From the NCBI RefSeq assembly GCF_963855985.1, contig NC_087106.1, positions 3,145,001 through 3,209,000 on the forward strand: a DNA stretch of 64,000 nt. The letters run 5' to 3'. Shown here one piece after another: positions 53,101 to 62,177 of this stretch. Source of the stretch: Ostrinia nubilalis (taxonomy: Eukaryota > Arthropoda > Insecta > Lepidoptera > Crambidae). How positions within the stretch are numbered: the first letter of the stretch is position 1; each line of letters starts with the position of its first letter. A program made the position numbers and the translations under genes. The notes under the pieces were generated by a model, which was given only the letters and a program-made list of their open reading frames with translations, ran no database searches and was not told where the DNA came from.

Positions 53101-53495
53101 ATGCAGAGGAGGCGCTTACGCCGTTTACGTTCCTTATCGGCACCCCTTCGTACGATCTGCAAACACGGCCGTTCGACGACACCGATCTGTCCAGCCGGGC
53201 ACAGTGGCGGAAGGCACAGCGTCTGGCCGACCATTTTTGGCAGCGCTTCACCAAAGAATACCTGCCCAGCCTAGTCCCTCGCCGCTCTTCACCGACGGCT
53301 TCCGCGAGCTTCATCATTGGCGATCTGGTGGTCATAGTGGACGGAACTCTACCCAGGCGTTGCTGGCCACGTGGCCGCATCGTTGCTACTTACCCCGGCA
53401 AGGATCGGATAGTTAGGGTAGTGGATGTTCAAACTAAAGGGGGTGTCCTGCGTAGGCCCGTAAAAAAATTGGCCAAGCTGGTCGTTTCACCCTAA
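50169..53495 (+). CDS. pol: BEL/Pao pol (unit 2)
   Basis: Intact 1,108-codon frame with all RT, RNase H and integrase motifs of unit 1. It carries Ala in SAVGLG. First ATG at 50217. Confidence 0.95.
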   Translation: MAPVLVSRREPGIVSVMSVRFCRQLVMMASDKRAIEILDETTVRLTSGRFQTGLLWRDNIKIIPNSKRLALSRFQSLESKMAKDKTYATSYKQNIQGMIDKGYAELCSGPPTGNITWYLPHFGVVHPHKRKLRVVHDAAAKCNGVSLNSMLLSGPDLLQPLLAIVMRFREGKIAITGDIREMFPQVKIRPEDRDAQRFLWRDDPQSPLLEYRMSSMIFGATSSPCTALYLKNKNALEFQNSYPKAAQSIIENHYMDDYLESFDSVEEAASLASEIVTVHKAAGFEMRSWVSNHAEALTLLPLDLCATEASAVGLGPSSPSRIRVLGLTWLVGDDSLSFLKSIPKFPPTLTKRSALSLLMSVYDPLGLITPLIIKGRILFQKTWKLGLDWDQKLSEGLVLKYQSWFRELEIVSGSAIPRCYSEGKQVIESQLHVLCDASELAYACVAYWRFVLSDGSVKLALIGGKARLAPLKPATIPRMELQAALIGARFAAYIIEAHKNKPFKTFLWSDSITVLKWLRGDACTFKPFVSFRVAEISDLTDVQSWRYVPSGLNVADDATRDTAEFSLHSRWFTGPTYLLSPEATWPREPLYTDSSTTSEIKMVECLVVPSTESPALSPVVADHRRFSRWIRLLRATARAHQSAKMFRTLLPLNCKLFLNSPRCDRKLPLLSADDLNSAEHHLLMSVQRDSLSEELDCVNAGRPVSRLSKLKNVSLLVCNGLLRLSGRTSASDAIESRPIVHDGKHQITRLLIHDYHIRYAHANNELVVNEMRQKFYIIGLRSAVKQVASRCQRCRVWKARPVPPPIGDLPDVRMAIYERPFSYVGLDYFGPLNVTIGRKHAKRWVALFTCMTVRAVHLEIVDNLSADSAIMALRRFISRRGCPICIYSDNGTAFVGASKMLAEVYEFATTKRIQWKFIPPSAPFMGGCWERLVRNVKSALSATLKEQSPREETLHTLLLEAEAIVNSRPLTHVSTEPDAEEALTPFTFLIGTPSYDLQTRPFDDTDLSSRAQWRKAQRLADHFWQRFTKEYLPSLVPRRSSPTASASFIIGDLVVIVDGTLPRRCWPRGRIVATYPGKDRIVRVVDVQTKGGVLRRPVKKLAKLVVSP

Positions 53496-53522
53496 ACCTG
53501 GTGCTTACACCGCCGGGGGCCA

Positions 53523-53649
53523 TGTTCACGACCACCTTTTTTATAAACCTTTACATACTTTTTTGTACCATAGATTTACCATAGATTTACATAATTATTA
53601 AGAAAAAATAAACCAGTGTCAAACTAGCTTCTGTTTGTTTCACTCAACA
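53523..53649 (+). repeat. Pao LTR 3, shared between units 2 and 3
   Basis: Identical boundaries (TGTTCACGACC ... CTCAACA) at the 5,472-bp period. Confidence 0.9.
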
Positions 53650-55647
53650 TAATTTGGTGTCAGAAGTGGGATGCTCGACTACTAAGGGCTCCGATCGCGT
53701 CAGCAGGTGCACAGGCCCAGACAGAACCGCCGCTGCCCTCGCGCTACCTGAGCTTGGAATGTCTTTGGCAAGCAGGGTACTGCCCTCATCTTTATTCCCT
53801 CGGATTCCCTCGAGTAGTTCTGGTCCGTGCGATGGCTCTACTATAGATATCACCTCTGAAAGTATCGGGTCATACAGGCCCCCACTGGGTGGGATGTAGG
53901 AGCTCTTTGGTTCTAAGGAAAGTAACGACTTGAGTCGGTCCGGCAGGTTCTGATTCCCCAAGATTTCGGAGGGGTCGCTGTCGTACGTTACATGGATAGT
54001 GGCTAGATCACAAGCCTCTGTGAACAAATTGTCCCACCCCAGGTCGTCTGAGGATTCCCCAAAAAGGCTGTATTTTGAAGAATGTAAGCGGGTCTTTGAG
54101 ACACATATCGAGTATGCGCCGCTTGAAATCATTGTGAGGGACGTCGTCAACATTATTGGGGAGTACAGAGCCCAAGTCTTGATATCTTCCAGTACCCTCA
54201 CATGTACCACGAACATAGATTTGATTTTATTCATGGAGACTTCGTTCTGAGCGATCAACAGTATTGGTACCCGGGAGTATCTGGCTTGGTATAAACTCGA
54301 TCCTATGGTCTTCATGGTGGTGGTGGGCACGTCCATGTTTTTGATTTTTTCAAACCCTGCCCTGTCTGAGGGGTACTTGATGGCATAGAAGAGCCCGACC
54401 AAGCTCGGTATACTCGCATACTCCATTGGCGTGTTCATTCTAATTGAGGTTGTGCGTAAATTTAATATGTCCGCTCGCATGTCATACCCGCTTATCAGCT
54501 CCCGGATGATGTTGAGCCTTGGAGCATAAACGTCAAATGGATTCATACCGCGGATGATCTCCACCAGAGTTATGTTTCCCAGTATCCTGAAGGCCGAGTG
54601 GGAAGTCGCATCATTGAAATCTAGTGAAGCAGAGGTGGCGAACTGGCGCAGCGATTTGTAATACGAGAAGGAGGTGTTGTAATGTGATGCCTGTAATATG
54701 TCAAATTCGTACCTGAGTCGAGGCGTGTTCAATAGGTATTGTACGCTCATCGTGAAGGGTGATCCAGAATCCAAAACTATGGTGGGCATGGACCCACGTC
54801 TTGACTCCACTCTCTCTCCACCATGGAAAGTGTAGGACTGCCGCTTGACACGGTGAACGGTGGTGTTTGTGGTTTCGCGTCGCACTCGCAAGAAGTTTTC
54901 GTTATATGCGGCCACCTTATCCATGGCCCCTTTCTCGCGTGCGGAATCTGCGTGGTATGCGTACGGGGAAAACCGGGGGAAGACGTCGTCGAAGTAAGCC
55001 GTATAGTCGCTGATGATATATTTGGCTGGCCCGTTGTAAAAGAGCGTGTCTCCAACAAGCAGGGATGTATCAAAGTGCACCGATAACATCTCCAGGAGCA
55101 ACTCTCTGTCCATACCGAGGAACTGATTTTTGAAGAAAGGTGAACACGCACGCAGAGTGTCACCTGCTACAGCCAGGTGAACATCGAATAGGACATCGGC
55201 TGGATTGAGAGTACGCATGCCTATTCGTATATTGCTGTCGGGATTGTGTGCAGCTAGCACCTCTGAACGGATGTTTTCATCGTGGAAACACTGGCTAAAC
55301 AGTAGCGAGGACATCGCTATGAAGAAGCGCTCGTAGGAGGCGAGCCTTTGTATTGGGTGTATTATCGTTACGTTTAGGTCGAGAGTGGATAGGTGCTGTA
55401 CCCCTGAGAAGACCCAAGGGACCGAAATCCCTGCCGCGTGGCTGACCCAAGATGGTATCCGTTCCAACGCCTTGCCGATGCCGCGCATAGCGGTTGCCAA
55501 TTTTCTACTAAAAATGTTAGCCTGTCTCCGCCTGCGCTTGGGAATACGTCGCATCACCTTTGACAAGGTTGCGAGCACGTTTCTGTTGTTTGACTTAATG
55601 ACATTTATGGTTGTAGGGGTCCCTGCCAGTCTCACCGATATTGGCAC
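53644..55647 (-). CDS. Antisense ORF (unit 3)
   Basis: Uninterrupted, same protein as unit 1 (Asp retained). Silent differences include GAG/GAA near 53860 and the CCGGGAG variant at 54274 shared with unit 4. Confidence 0.65.
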   Translation of the reverse strand: MPISVRLAGTPTTINVIKSNNRNVLATLSKVMRRIPKRRRRQANIFSRKLATAMRGIGKALERIPSWVSHAAGISVPWVFSGVQHLSTLDLNVTIIHPIQRLASYERFFIAMSSLLFSQCFHDENIRSEVLAAHNPDSNIRIGMRTLNPADVLFDVHLAVAGDTLRACSPFFKNQFLGMDRELLLEMLSVHFDTSLLVGDTLFYNGPAKYIISDYTAYFDDVFPRFSPYAYHADSAREKGAMDKVAAYNENFLRVRRETTNTTVHRVKRQSYTFHGGERVESRRGSMPTIVLDSGSPFTMSVQYLLNTPRLRYEFDILQASHYNTSFSYYKSLRQFATSASLDFNDATSHSAFRILGNITLVEIIRGMNPFDVYAPRLNIIRELISGYDMRADILNLRTTSIRMNTPMEYASIPSLVGLFYAIKYPSDRAGFEKIKNMDVPTTTMKTIGSSLYQARYSRVPILLIAQNEVSMNKIKSMFVVHVRVLEDIKTWALYSPIMLTTSLTMISSGAYSICVSKTRLHSSKYSLFGESSDDLGWDNLFTEACDLATIHVTYDSDPSEILGNQNLPDRLKSLLSLEPKSSYIPPSGGLYDPILSEVISIVEPSHGPELLEGIRGNKDEGSTLLAKDIPSSGSARAAAVLSGPVHLLTRSEPLVVEHPTSDTKLC

Positions 55648-58600
55648 CTGTACTAGTGAGTCGACGGGAGCCTGGGATAGTGTCTGTAATGTCTGTGCGC
55701 TTCTGCCGACAGCTGGTAATGATGGCTAGCGATAAACGTGCTATAGAAATTCTAGATGAGACTACGGTGAGGTTAACCTCTGGTCGCTTCCAAACTGGTC
55801 TTCTATGGCGGGACAACATTAAAATCATCCCCAACAGTAAGCGCTTAGCGCTGTCCCGATTTCAAAGTCTCGAATCTAAAATGGCTAAAGACAAAACTTA
55901 CGCGACTTCCTATAAACAGAACATTCAGGGTATGATTGACAAAGGATACGCGGAGCTTTGCTCTGGACCACCAACTGGTAACATCACGTGGTACCTCCCG
56001 CATTTTGGGGTCGTACACCCACACAAAAGGAAGTTACGTGTGGTGCACGATGCGGCAGCGAAATGTAACGGGGTGAGCCTGAACTCTATGCTATTATCAG
56101 GTCCAGACTTGCTGCAACCCCTGCTTGCTATTGTCATGAGATTCAGAGAAGGTAAGATCGCTATTACGGGGGATATAAGGGAGATGTTCCCACAAGTAAA
56201 AATTAGACCTGAGGACCGCGACGCTCAGCGCTTTTTGTGGAGGGATGACCCTCAGTCCCCTCTCTTAGAATATAGGATGTCTTCTATGATTTTTGGAGCA
56301 ACGTCTAGCCCGTGTACAGCACTCTACTTGAAAAACAAAAATGCTCTTGAATTTCAGAATTCTTATCCGAAAGCTGCTCAGTCCATTATAGAAAATCATT
56401 ACATGGACGATTATCTTGAAAGCTTTGATAGTGTAGAAGAGGCAGCTAGCTTAGCTTCGGAAATAGTCACCGTCCATAAGGCTGCAGGATTTGAAATGCG
56501 ATCTTGGGTCTCCAATCATGCTGAGGCTCTTACCTTATTACCTTTAGACCTCTGCGCCACTGAAGCTTCTGCGGTAGGGTTAGGTCCATCTTCTCCATCG
56601 CGCATTAGAGTTTTGGGATTGACTTGGCTTGTTGGCGATGACTCCTTGTCCTTTCTTAAGTCCATCCCGAAATTTCCCCCAACGCTTACGAAACGTTCTG
56701 CCTTGTCTTTGCTTATGTCGGTGTACGATCCGTTAGGGTTGATAACGCCTCTTATTATAAAGGGTCGAATTCTTTTCCAAAAGACATGGAAGTTAGGTTT
56801 GGATTGGGATCAAAAATTATCTGAGGGGTTAGTTCTAAAATACCAGTCGTGGTTCCGGGAACTTGAGATCGTATCAGGGAGCGCTATTCCCAGATGTTAT
56901 TCGGAGGGAAAGCAAGTTATAGAAAGTCAGCTTCACGTCTTATGCGACGCTAGCGAGCTAGCTTACGCTTGCGTTGCCTACTGGCGATTTGTTTTATCGG
57001 ATGGTTCAGTCAAATTGGCGCTTATAGGAGGCAAAGCTAGGCTCGCGCCACTAAAACCAGCGACTATTCCGAGAATGGAACTTCAGGCGGCGTTGATAGG
57101 CGCGCGTTTTGCTGCTTACATTATTGAGGCTCACAAAAATAAGCCTTTTAAAACGTTTCTATGGTCTGATTCGATTACAGTGCTGAAATGGTTACGTGGC
57201 GACGCCTGCACATTTAAGCCATTCGTGTCCTTTCGTGTAGCCGAGATCTCGGATCTTACTGATGTACAGTCTTGGAGATATGTTCCTAGTGGCTTAAATG
57301 TTGCTGACGACGCCACGCGCGATACAGCGGAGTTCTCTCTACATTCACGTTGGTTCACTGGCCCGACTTATCTTCTTTCACCGGAAGCTACGTGGCCCCG
57401 CGAACCGCTTTACACTGATTCTTCAACCACAAGTGAAATAAAAATGGTTGAATGCTTGGTTGTACCTTCTACAGAATCCCCGGCTCTTTCGCCTGTGGTC
57501 GCAGACCATCGGAGATTCAGCCGATGGATTCGCTTGCTCAGAGCCACAGCTCGAGCACACCAGTCGGCAAAAATGTTTAGGACCTTATTACCTCTAAATT
57601 GTAAATTATTTCTAAACTCGCCTCGTTGCGATCGAAAATTACCTCTTTTATCAGCCGACGACTTAAACTCGGCAGAGCATCATTTACTCATGTCTGTACA
57701 ACGCGATTCATTGTCCGAAGAGCTTGATTGTGTTAACGCAGGACGCCCCGTTTCTAGATTAAGTAAACTTAAGAACGTGTCCTTGCTCGTCTGTAACGGT
57801 CTTCTACGGTTATCCGGTCGCACATCCGCTTCAGATGCCATTGAGTCCCGCCCAATTGTCCATGATGGAAAGCATCAGATAACAAGACTGTTGATTCATG
57901 ACTACCATATACGATACGCTCACGCAAACAATGAACTCGTCGTCAACGAAATGCGCCAGAAGTTCTACATCATCGGCCTGAGATCTGCCGTCAAACAAGT
58001 TGCTTCAAGATGTCAGCGTTGCAGAGTATGGAAGGCTAGACCTGTGCCGCCGCCCATTGGCGACTTACCAGACGTGCGGATGGCCATCTATGAGCGCCCA
58101 TTCTCCTACGTCGGTTTGGACTATTTTGGCCCTCTCAATGTCACGATCGGCCGGAAGCATGCGAAAAGATGGGTCGCGCTCTTTACCTGTATGACTGTCC
58201 GAGCAGTTCACCTGGAAATCGTCGATAACCTGTCAGCGGACTCTGCGATAATGGCCCTACGCCGCTTCATATCTCGTCGAGGCTTCCCGATTTGCATCTA
58301 TTCTGACAATGGGACGGCTTTCGTTGGGGCCTCTAAGATGTTAGCGGAAGTCTATGAGTTCGCGACCACCAAGCGGATACAGTGGAAATTTATCCCGCCG
58401 TCGGCTCCTTTCATGGGTGGATGCTGGGAGAGATTGGTACGGAACGTCAAGTCTGCGCTATCCGCAACCTTGAAAGAACAGTCACCCAGAGAAGAGACAC
58501 TCCACACCCTACTCCTTGAAGCAGAGGCTATAGTTAACTCTAGGCCGCTGACTCACGTGTCAACGGAACCCGATGCAGAGGAGGCGCTTACGCCGTTTAC

Positions 58601-58967
58601 GTTCCTTATCGGCACCCCTTCGTACGATCTGCAAACACGGCCGTTCGACGACACCGATCTGTCCAGCCGGGCACAGTGGCGGAAGGCACAGCGTCTGGCC
58701 GACCATTTTTGGCAGCGCTTCACCAAAGAATACCTGCCCAGCCTAGTCCCTCGCCGCTCTTCACCGACGGCTTCCGCGAGCTTCATCATTGGCGATCTGG
58801 TGGTCATAGTGGACGGAACTCTACCCAGGCGTTGCTGGCCACGTGGCCGCATCGTTGCTACTTACCCCGGCAAGGATCGGATAGTTAGGGTAGTGGATGT
58901 TCAAACTAAAGGGGGTGTCCTGCGTAGGCCCGTAAAAAAATTGGCCAAGCTGGTCGTTTCACCCTAA
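55641..58967 (+). CDS. pol: BEL/Pao pol (unit 3)
   Basis: Intact frame with Ala in SAVGLG as in unit 2, and a private Cys to Phe change in the integrase core (RRG[C/F]PICIYSDNG, base 58285), five residues before the second catalytic Asp. Whether this affects activity is unknown. Confidence 0.95.
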   Translation: MAPVLVSRREPGIVSVMSVRFCRQLVMMASDKRAIEILDETTVRLTSGRFQTGLLWRDNIKIIPNSKRLALSRFQSLESKMAKDKTYATSYKQNIQGMIDKGYAELCSGPPTGNITWYLPHFGVVHPHKRKLRVVHDAAAKCNGVSLNSMLLSGPDLLQPLLAIVMRFREGKIAITGDIREMFPQVKIRPEDRDAQRFLWRDDPQSPLLEYRMSSMIFGATSSPCTALYLKNKNALEFQNSYPKAAQSIIENHYMDDYLESFDSVEEAASLASEIVTVHKAAGFEMRSWVSNHAEALTLLPLDLCATEASAVGLGPSSPSRIRVLGLTWLVGDDSLSFLKSIPKFPPTLTKRSALSLLMSVYDPLGLITPLIIKGRILFQKTWKLGLDWDQKLSEGLVLKYQSWFRELEIVSGSAIPRCYSEGKQVIESQLHVLCDASELAYACVAYWRFVLSDGSVKLALIGGKARLAPLKPATIPRMELQAALIGARFAAYIIEAHKNKPFKTFLWSDSITVLKWLRGDACTFKPFVSFRVAEISDLTDVQSWRYVPSGLNVADDATRDTAEFSLHSRWFTGPTYLLSPEATWPREPLYTDSSTTSEIKMVECLVVPSTESPALSPVVADHRRFSRWIRLLRATARAHQSAKMFRTLLPLNCKLFLNSPRCDRKLPLLSADDLNSAEHHLLMSVQRDSLSEELDCVNAGRPVSRLSKLKNVSLLVCNGLLRLSGRTSASDAIESRPIVHDGKHQITRLLIHDYHIRYAHANNELVVNEMRQKFYIIGLRSAVKQVASRCQRCRVWKARPVPPPIGDLPDVRMAIYERPFSYVGLDYFGPLNVTIGRKHAKRWVALFTCMTVRAVHLEIVDNLSADSAIMALRRFISRRGFPICIYSDNGTAFVGASKMLAEVYEFATTKRIQWKFIPPSAPFMGGCWERLVRNVKSALSATLKEQSPREETLHTLLLEAEAIVNSRPLTHVSTEPDAEEALTPFTFLIGTPSYDLQTRPFDDTDLSSRAQWRKAQRLADHFWQRFTKEYLPSLVPRRSSPTASASFIIGDLVVIVDGTLPRRCWPRGRIVATYPGKDRIVRVVDVQTKGGVLRRPVKKLAKLVVSP

Positions 58968-58994
58968 ACCTGGTGCTTACACCGCCGGGGGCCA

Positions 58995-59121
58995 TGTTCA
59001 CGACCACCTTTTTTATAAACCTTTACATACTTTTTTGTACCATAGATTTACCATAGATTTACATAATTATTAAGAAAAAATAAACCAGTGTCAAACTAGC
59101 TTCTGTTTGTTTCACTCAACA
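58995..59121 (+). repeat. Pao LTR 4, shared between units 3 and 4
   Basis: Same 127-bp sequence and PBS spacing as the other LTRs. Confidence 0.9.
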
Positions 59122-60433
59122 TAATTTGGTGTCAGAAGTGGGATGCTCGACTACTAAGGGCTCCGATCGCGTCAGCAGGTGCACAGGCCCAGACAGTACC
59201 GCCGCTGCCCTCGCGCTACCTGAGCTTGGAATGTCTTTGGCAAGCAGGGTACTGCCCTCATCTTTATTCCCTCGGATTCCCTCGAGTAGTTCTGGTCCGT
59301 GCGATGGCTCTACTATAGATATCACCTCTGAGAGTATCGGGTCATACAGGCCCCCACTGGGTGGGATGTAGGAGCTCTTTGGTTCTAAGGAAAGTAACGA
59401 CTTGAGTCGGTCCGGCAGGTTCTGATTCCCCAAGATTTCGGAGGGGTCGCTGTCGTACGTTACATGGATAGTGGCTAGATCACAAGCCTCTGTGAACAAA
59501 TTGTCCCACCCCAGGTCGTCTGAGGATTCCCCAAAAAGGCTGTATTTTGAAGAATGTAAGCGGGTCTTTGAGACACATATCGAGTATGCGCCGCTTGAAA
59601 TCATTGTAAGGGACGTCGTCAACATTATTGGGGAGTACAGAGCCCAAGTCTTGATATCTTCCAGTACCCTCACATGTACCACGAACATAGATTTGATTTT
59701 ATTCATGGAGACTTCGTTCTGAGCGATCAACAGTATTGGTACCCGGGAGTATCTGGCTTGGTATAAACTCGATCCTATGGTCTTCATGGTGGTGGTGGGC
59801 ACGTCCATGTTTTTGATTTTTTCAAACCCTGCCCTGTCTGAGGGGTACTTGATGGCATAGAAGAGCCCGACCAAGCTCGGTATACTCGCATACTCCATTG
59901 GCGTGTTCATTCTAATTGAGGTTGTGCGTAAATTTAATATGTCCGCTCGCATGTCATACCCGCTTATCAGCTCCCGGATGATGTTGAGCCTTGGAGCATA
60001 AACGTCAAATGGATTCATACCGCGGATGATCTCCACCAGAGTTATGTTTCCCAGTATCCTGAAGGCCGAGTGGGAAGTCGCATCATTGAAATCTAGTGAA
60101 GCAGAGGTGGCGAACTGGCGCAGCGATTTGTAATACGAGAAGGAGGTGTTGTAATGTGATGCCTGTAATATGTCAAATTCGTACCTGAGTCGAGGCGTGT
60201 TCAATAGGTATTGTACGCTCATCGTGAAGGGTGATCCAGAATCCAAAACTATGGTGGGCATGGACCCACGTCTTGACTCCACTCTCTCTCCACCATGGAA
60301 AGTGTAGGACTGCCGCTTGACACGGTGAACGGTGGTGTTTGTGGTTTCGCGTCGCACTCGCAAGAAGTTTTCGTTATATGCGGCCACCTTATCCATGGCC
60401 CCTTTCTCGCGTGCGGAATCTGCGTGGTATGCG
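59116..60433 (-). pseudogene. Antisense ORF (unit 4), N-terminal side cut off
   Basis: Codes the C-terminal 426 or more residues of the same protein without a stop. The frame is interrupted at 60433 by the LTR of the minus-strand gypsy element. The missing part may resume on the far side of that insertion, beyond the window. Confidence 0.75.
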
Positions 60434-60723
60434 AGTCAAAATAACGAAAACTGTATTTTAATTAAAAAAACTTTACTTTCTTACTTTACAATAATAATGT
60501 TACAATTGCTATAAACTAAGTACTGTGCTATGGCTAAGACTGCTAGTCGGATGAAGAATGAACGAAGAATGACCACGGATCGTGGTTGTAGCTCCTATTT
60601 ATAGGAGGTTTGCGGCAGCGCCCTGTTTGTGGAATCTTCCAGTAAAGTCCACGGTGTTATGAATTTCATAACGACGTCTTTGTTCTTATTTTTAATGTCT
60701 GCATTGTTGTGGCTGGGTTGACT
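60434..60723 (-). repeat. 3' LTR of a minus-strand errantivirus-like gypsy element
   Basis: In element orientation it starts AGTCAACCC (60723) and ends TTATTTTGACT (60434), with AGTCAA/TTGACT inverted tips. It has a TATAAATA box at 60596-60603 (minus strand). It directly follows a purine tract (TAGGGGGGGAG, 60724-60734) and directly abuts the Pao unit at 60433. Confidence 0.8.
60596..60603 (-). promoter_or_regulatory. TATA box in the gypsy LTR
   Basis: TATAAATA on the minus strand, about 120 bp into the 290-bp LTR, flanked by a CCTCC...GGAGC inverted sequence. Placement fits a retroelement promoter. Confidence 0.5.
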
Positions 60724-60874
60724 CTCCCCCCCTAATTTTGAAGTCCGAAGATTTAAACAAATCTTGGATCTTAAACAATTTACAAGAAGGCACTGCAACA
60801 TTAATTTGATCACTTATTTCTTCAGTCAGTTCATCAGAACACTTCACTTTAACCGTTTGACAACTATAGGCACT

Positions 60875-61666
60875 AGGCATGGAACATTTCATGAATAGCA
60901 GGTGAAAAATCATATGAAATGAATTTCATTAATGACACCTGCTATTTTACTTCACATAGACTGCTATAATTTCACAGTCAACGAAATCACGAATCACATG
61001 AATTTCATTCATTCATTCGAGCGAAGTCCGTAAGCGCCGCTCTGCGAAGCGACCGAGCGAGTAAGAAGGAATGATTTGATCATATGCGTGTTAGAAAAGG
61101 ACAAGAGATGTGATGACGGACGAAACTGGGCATTTTAAATATGAACTTTAGACTCAAAGGTGTAAGGTTTAGATTTCCTTGTCTTGATTCGTATGATTTC
61201 ATTACATAGCAGGCAGATGAAATGAATGATTTTCATTAGTCGCGCGGTTATTGATGTGCTGTGAAACTGTTTGTTTTTTGTTGTGCGACATAAAATGAAA
61301 CAGATATTGTTACATTTCATATTTTAGCTAATTAGCAATCCTTCATCATAATTCATACTTCATTAAAAGTAGCACATTATATGAAAGAGCTACATTAAAA
61401 CACTGCGAATAAAAATCATTGCCTGTGAAATTTCGCATGTGAAATCATATGAAAAACAATCATCATTTCATAGAATGAAAATGAATTCAAATTCAAATTC
61501 AAATTCTTTATTGCTCCAATGTTGGTATATAAAAGTTCTTACATATAGACATAAGACCCAAAACATGGACCCTGCTAGGGTATTGCAACATGAGATTAAA
61601 TCTAACAAGTATTATAATTTAAATAATAATATTAAAATGAAAAATAGCAATCATTTCCATGCCTAA
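60875..61666. mobile_element. hAT-type MITE, 792 bp, 8-bp TSD
   Basis: Tips AGGCATGGAA ... TTTCCATGCCTAA are flanked by exact TAGGCACT copies (60867-60874 and 61667-61674). Interior rich in GAAATGA/TTTCAT strings that can fold. It interrupts the 3' part of the minus-strand gypsy element and contains a LINE 3' tail. Confidence 0.85.
61478..61650 (-). mobile_element. LINE 3'-tail fragment
   Basis: On the minus strand the segment ends in GCAATAAAGAATTTGAATTT with further GAATTT units, the hexamer-repeat tail typical of some lepidopteran LINEs. A roughly 9-bp AATGAAAAT-type repeat appears at both sides. Only about 150 bp of 3' UTR is present. Confidence 0.5.
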
Positions 61667-62177
61667 TAGGCACTTGTATTTTAACACTTCCGTTTCACAG
61701 GTATTTCCAGTCATCCGTTTCGTAGATTTCAGCTTCATATTTAGCAAGTACCTTCCGCACTAAAGGATGGGTGTAGGTAGGGAATTTTTAGGTAATGGGA
61801 ACAATTTTTACCTTATTTTTACCTTTGATTAAACACAAAAATGATTACATTGTTAATTGTTTGTTAATTAACTTTTATAAGGTTCAATGTCCTTTATATC
61901 ACTATAAATTAAGAGATCATTTGGGACCAATACAATGACTTTACTTGTTTATAACTACAAATACAAATTAATTCACATTCCTTTACATGATTTAAAATAA
62001 TATTACAATCTTAAATAACTTTTAAATCTTTCAATTAACATAAATGATCTAGTAGATTGTATAGCTGCTTTAACAATCAATATTTTTACTTAGTAAAATT
62101 AATATGTAATTGATAATATGACCGTCCACCTTCCTTCGATGAGTGGAATTTGTTAAATTTCAATTAATAGGTATAAC

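Larger units (their letters stand above)
42579..60433 (+). mobile_element. Tandem array of a chimeric BEL/Pao retroelement (3 full units plus one interrupted)
   Basis: Units start at 42579, 48051, 53523 and 58995, an exact period of 5,472 bp, and adjacent units share a single LTR. Each full unit is LTR (127 bp), tRNA-Leu-type PBS, about 2 kb holding a long minus-strand ORF, and plus-strand pol of about 3.3 kb ending 28 bp before the next LTR. The fourth unit is cut at 60433 by the LTR of a minus-strand gypsy element, so its remainder may lie beyond the window. No gag or protease coding is present on the plus strand. The left flank is the gypsy protease. Confidence 0.9.
60724..62177 (-). pseudogene. 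3' portion of the minus-strand gypsy element (post-pol ORF remnant)
   Basis: Two coding-like pieces flank the MITE: RKVLAKYEAEIYETDDWKYL with stop (about 61690-61760) and, on the other side, VKVKCSDELTEEISDQINVA and SCKLFKIQDLFKSSDFKIRG (about 60735-60855). They lie between the pol end (62178) and the purine tract, where errantiviruses carry env, but no fusion peptide or membrane segment is visible. So I leave the product unnamed. The rest (61770-62177) is AT-rich and non-coding. Confidence 0.4.

Noticed and set aside
60735..60913. Open frame after the gypsy pol as an envelope gene
   Set aside because: No signal peptide, cleavage site or membrane anchor is visible, so the env label is not supported.
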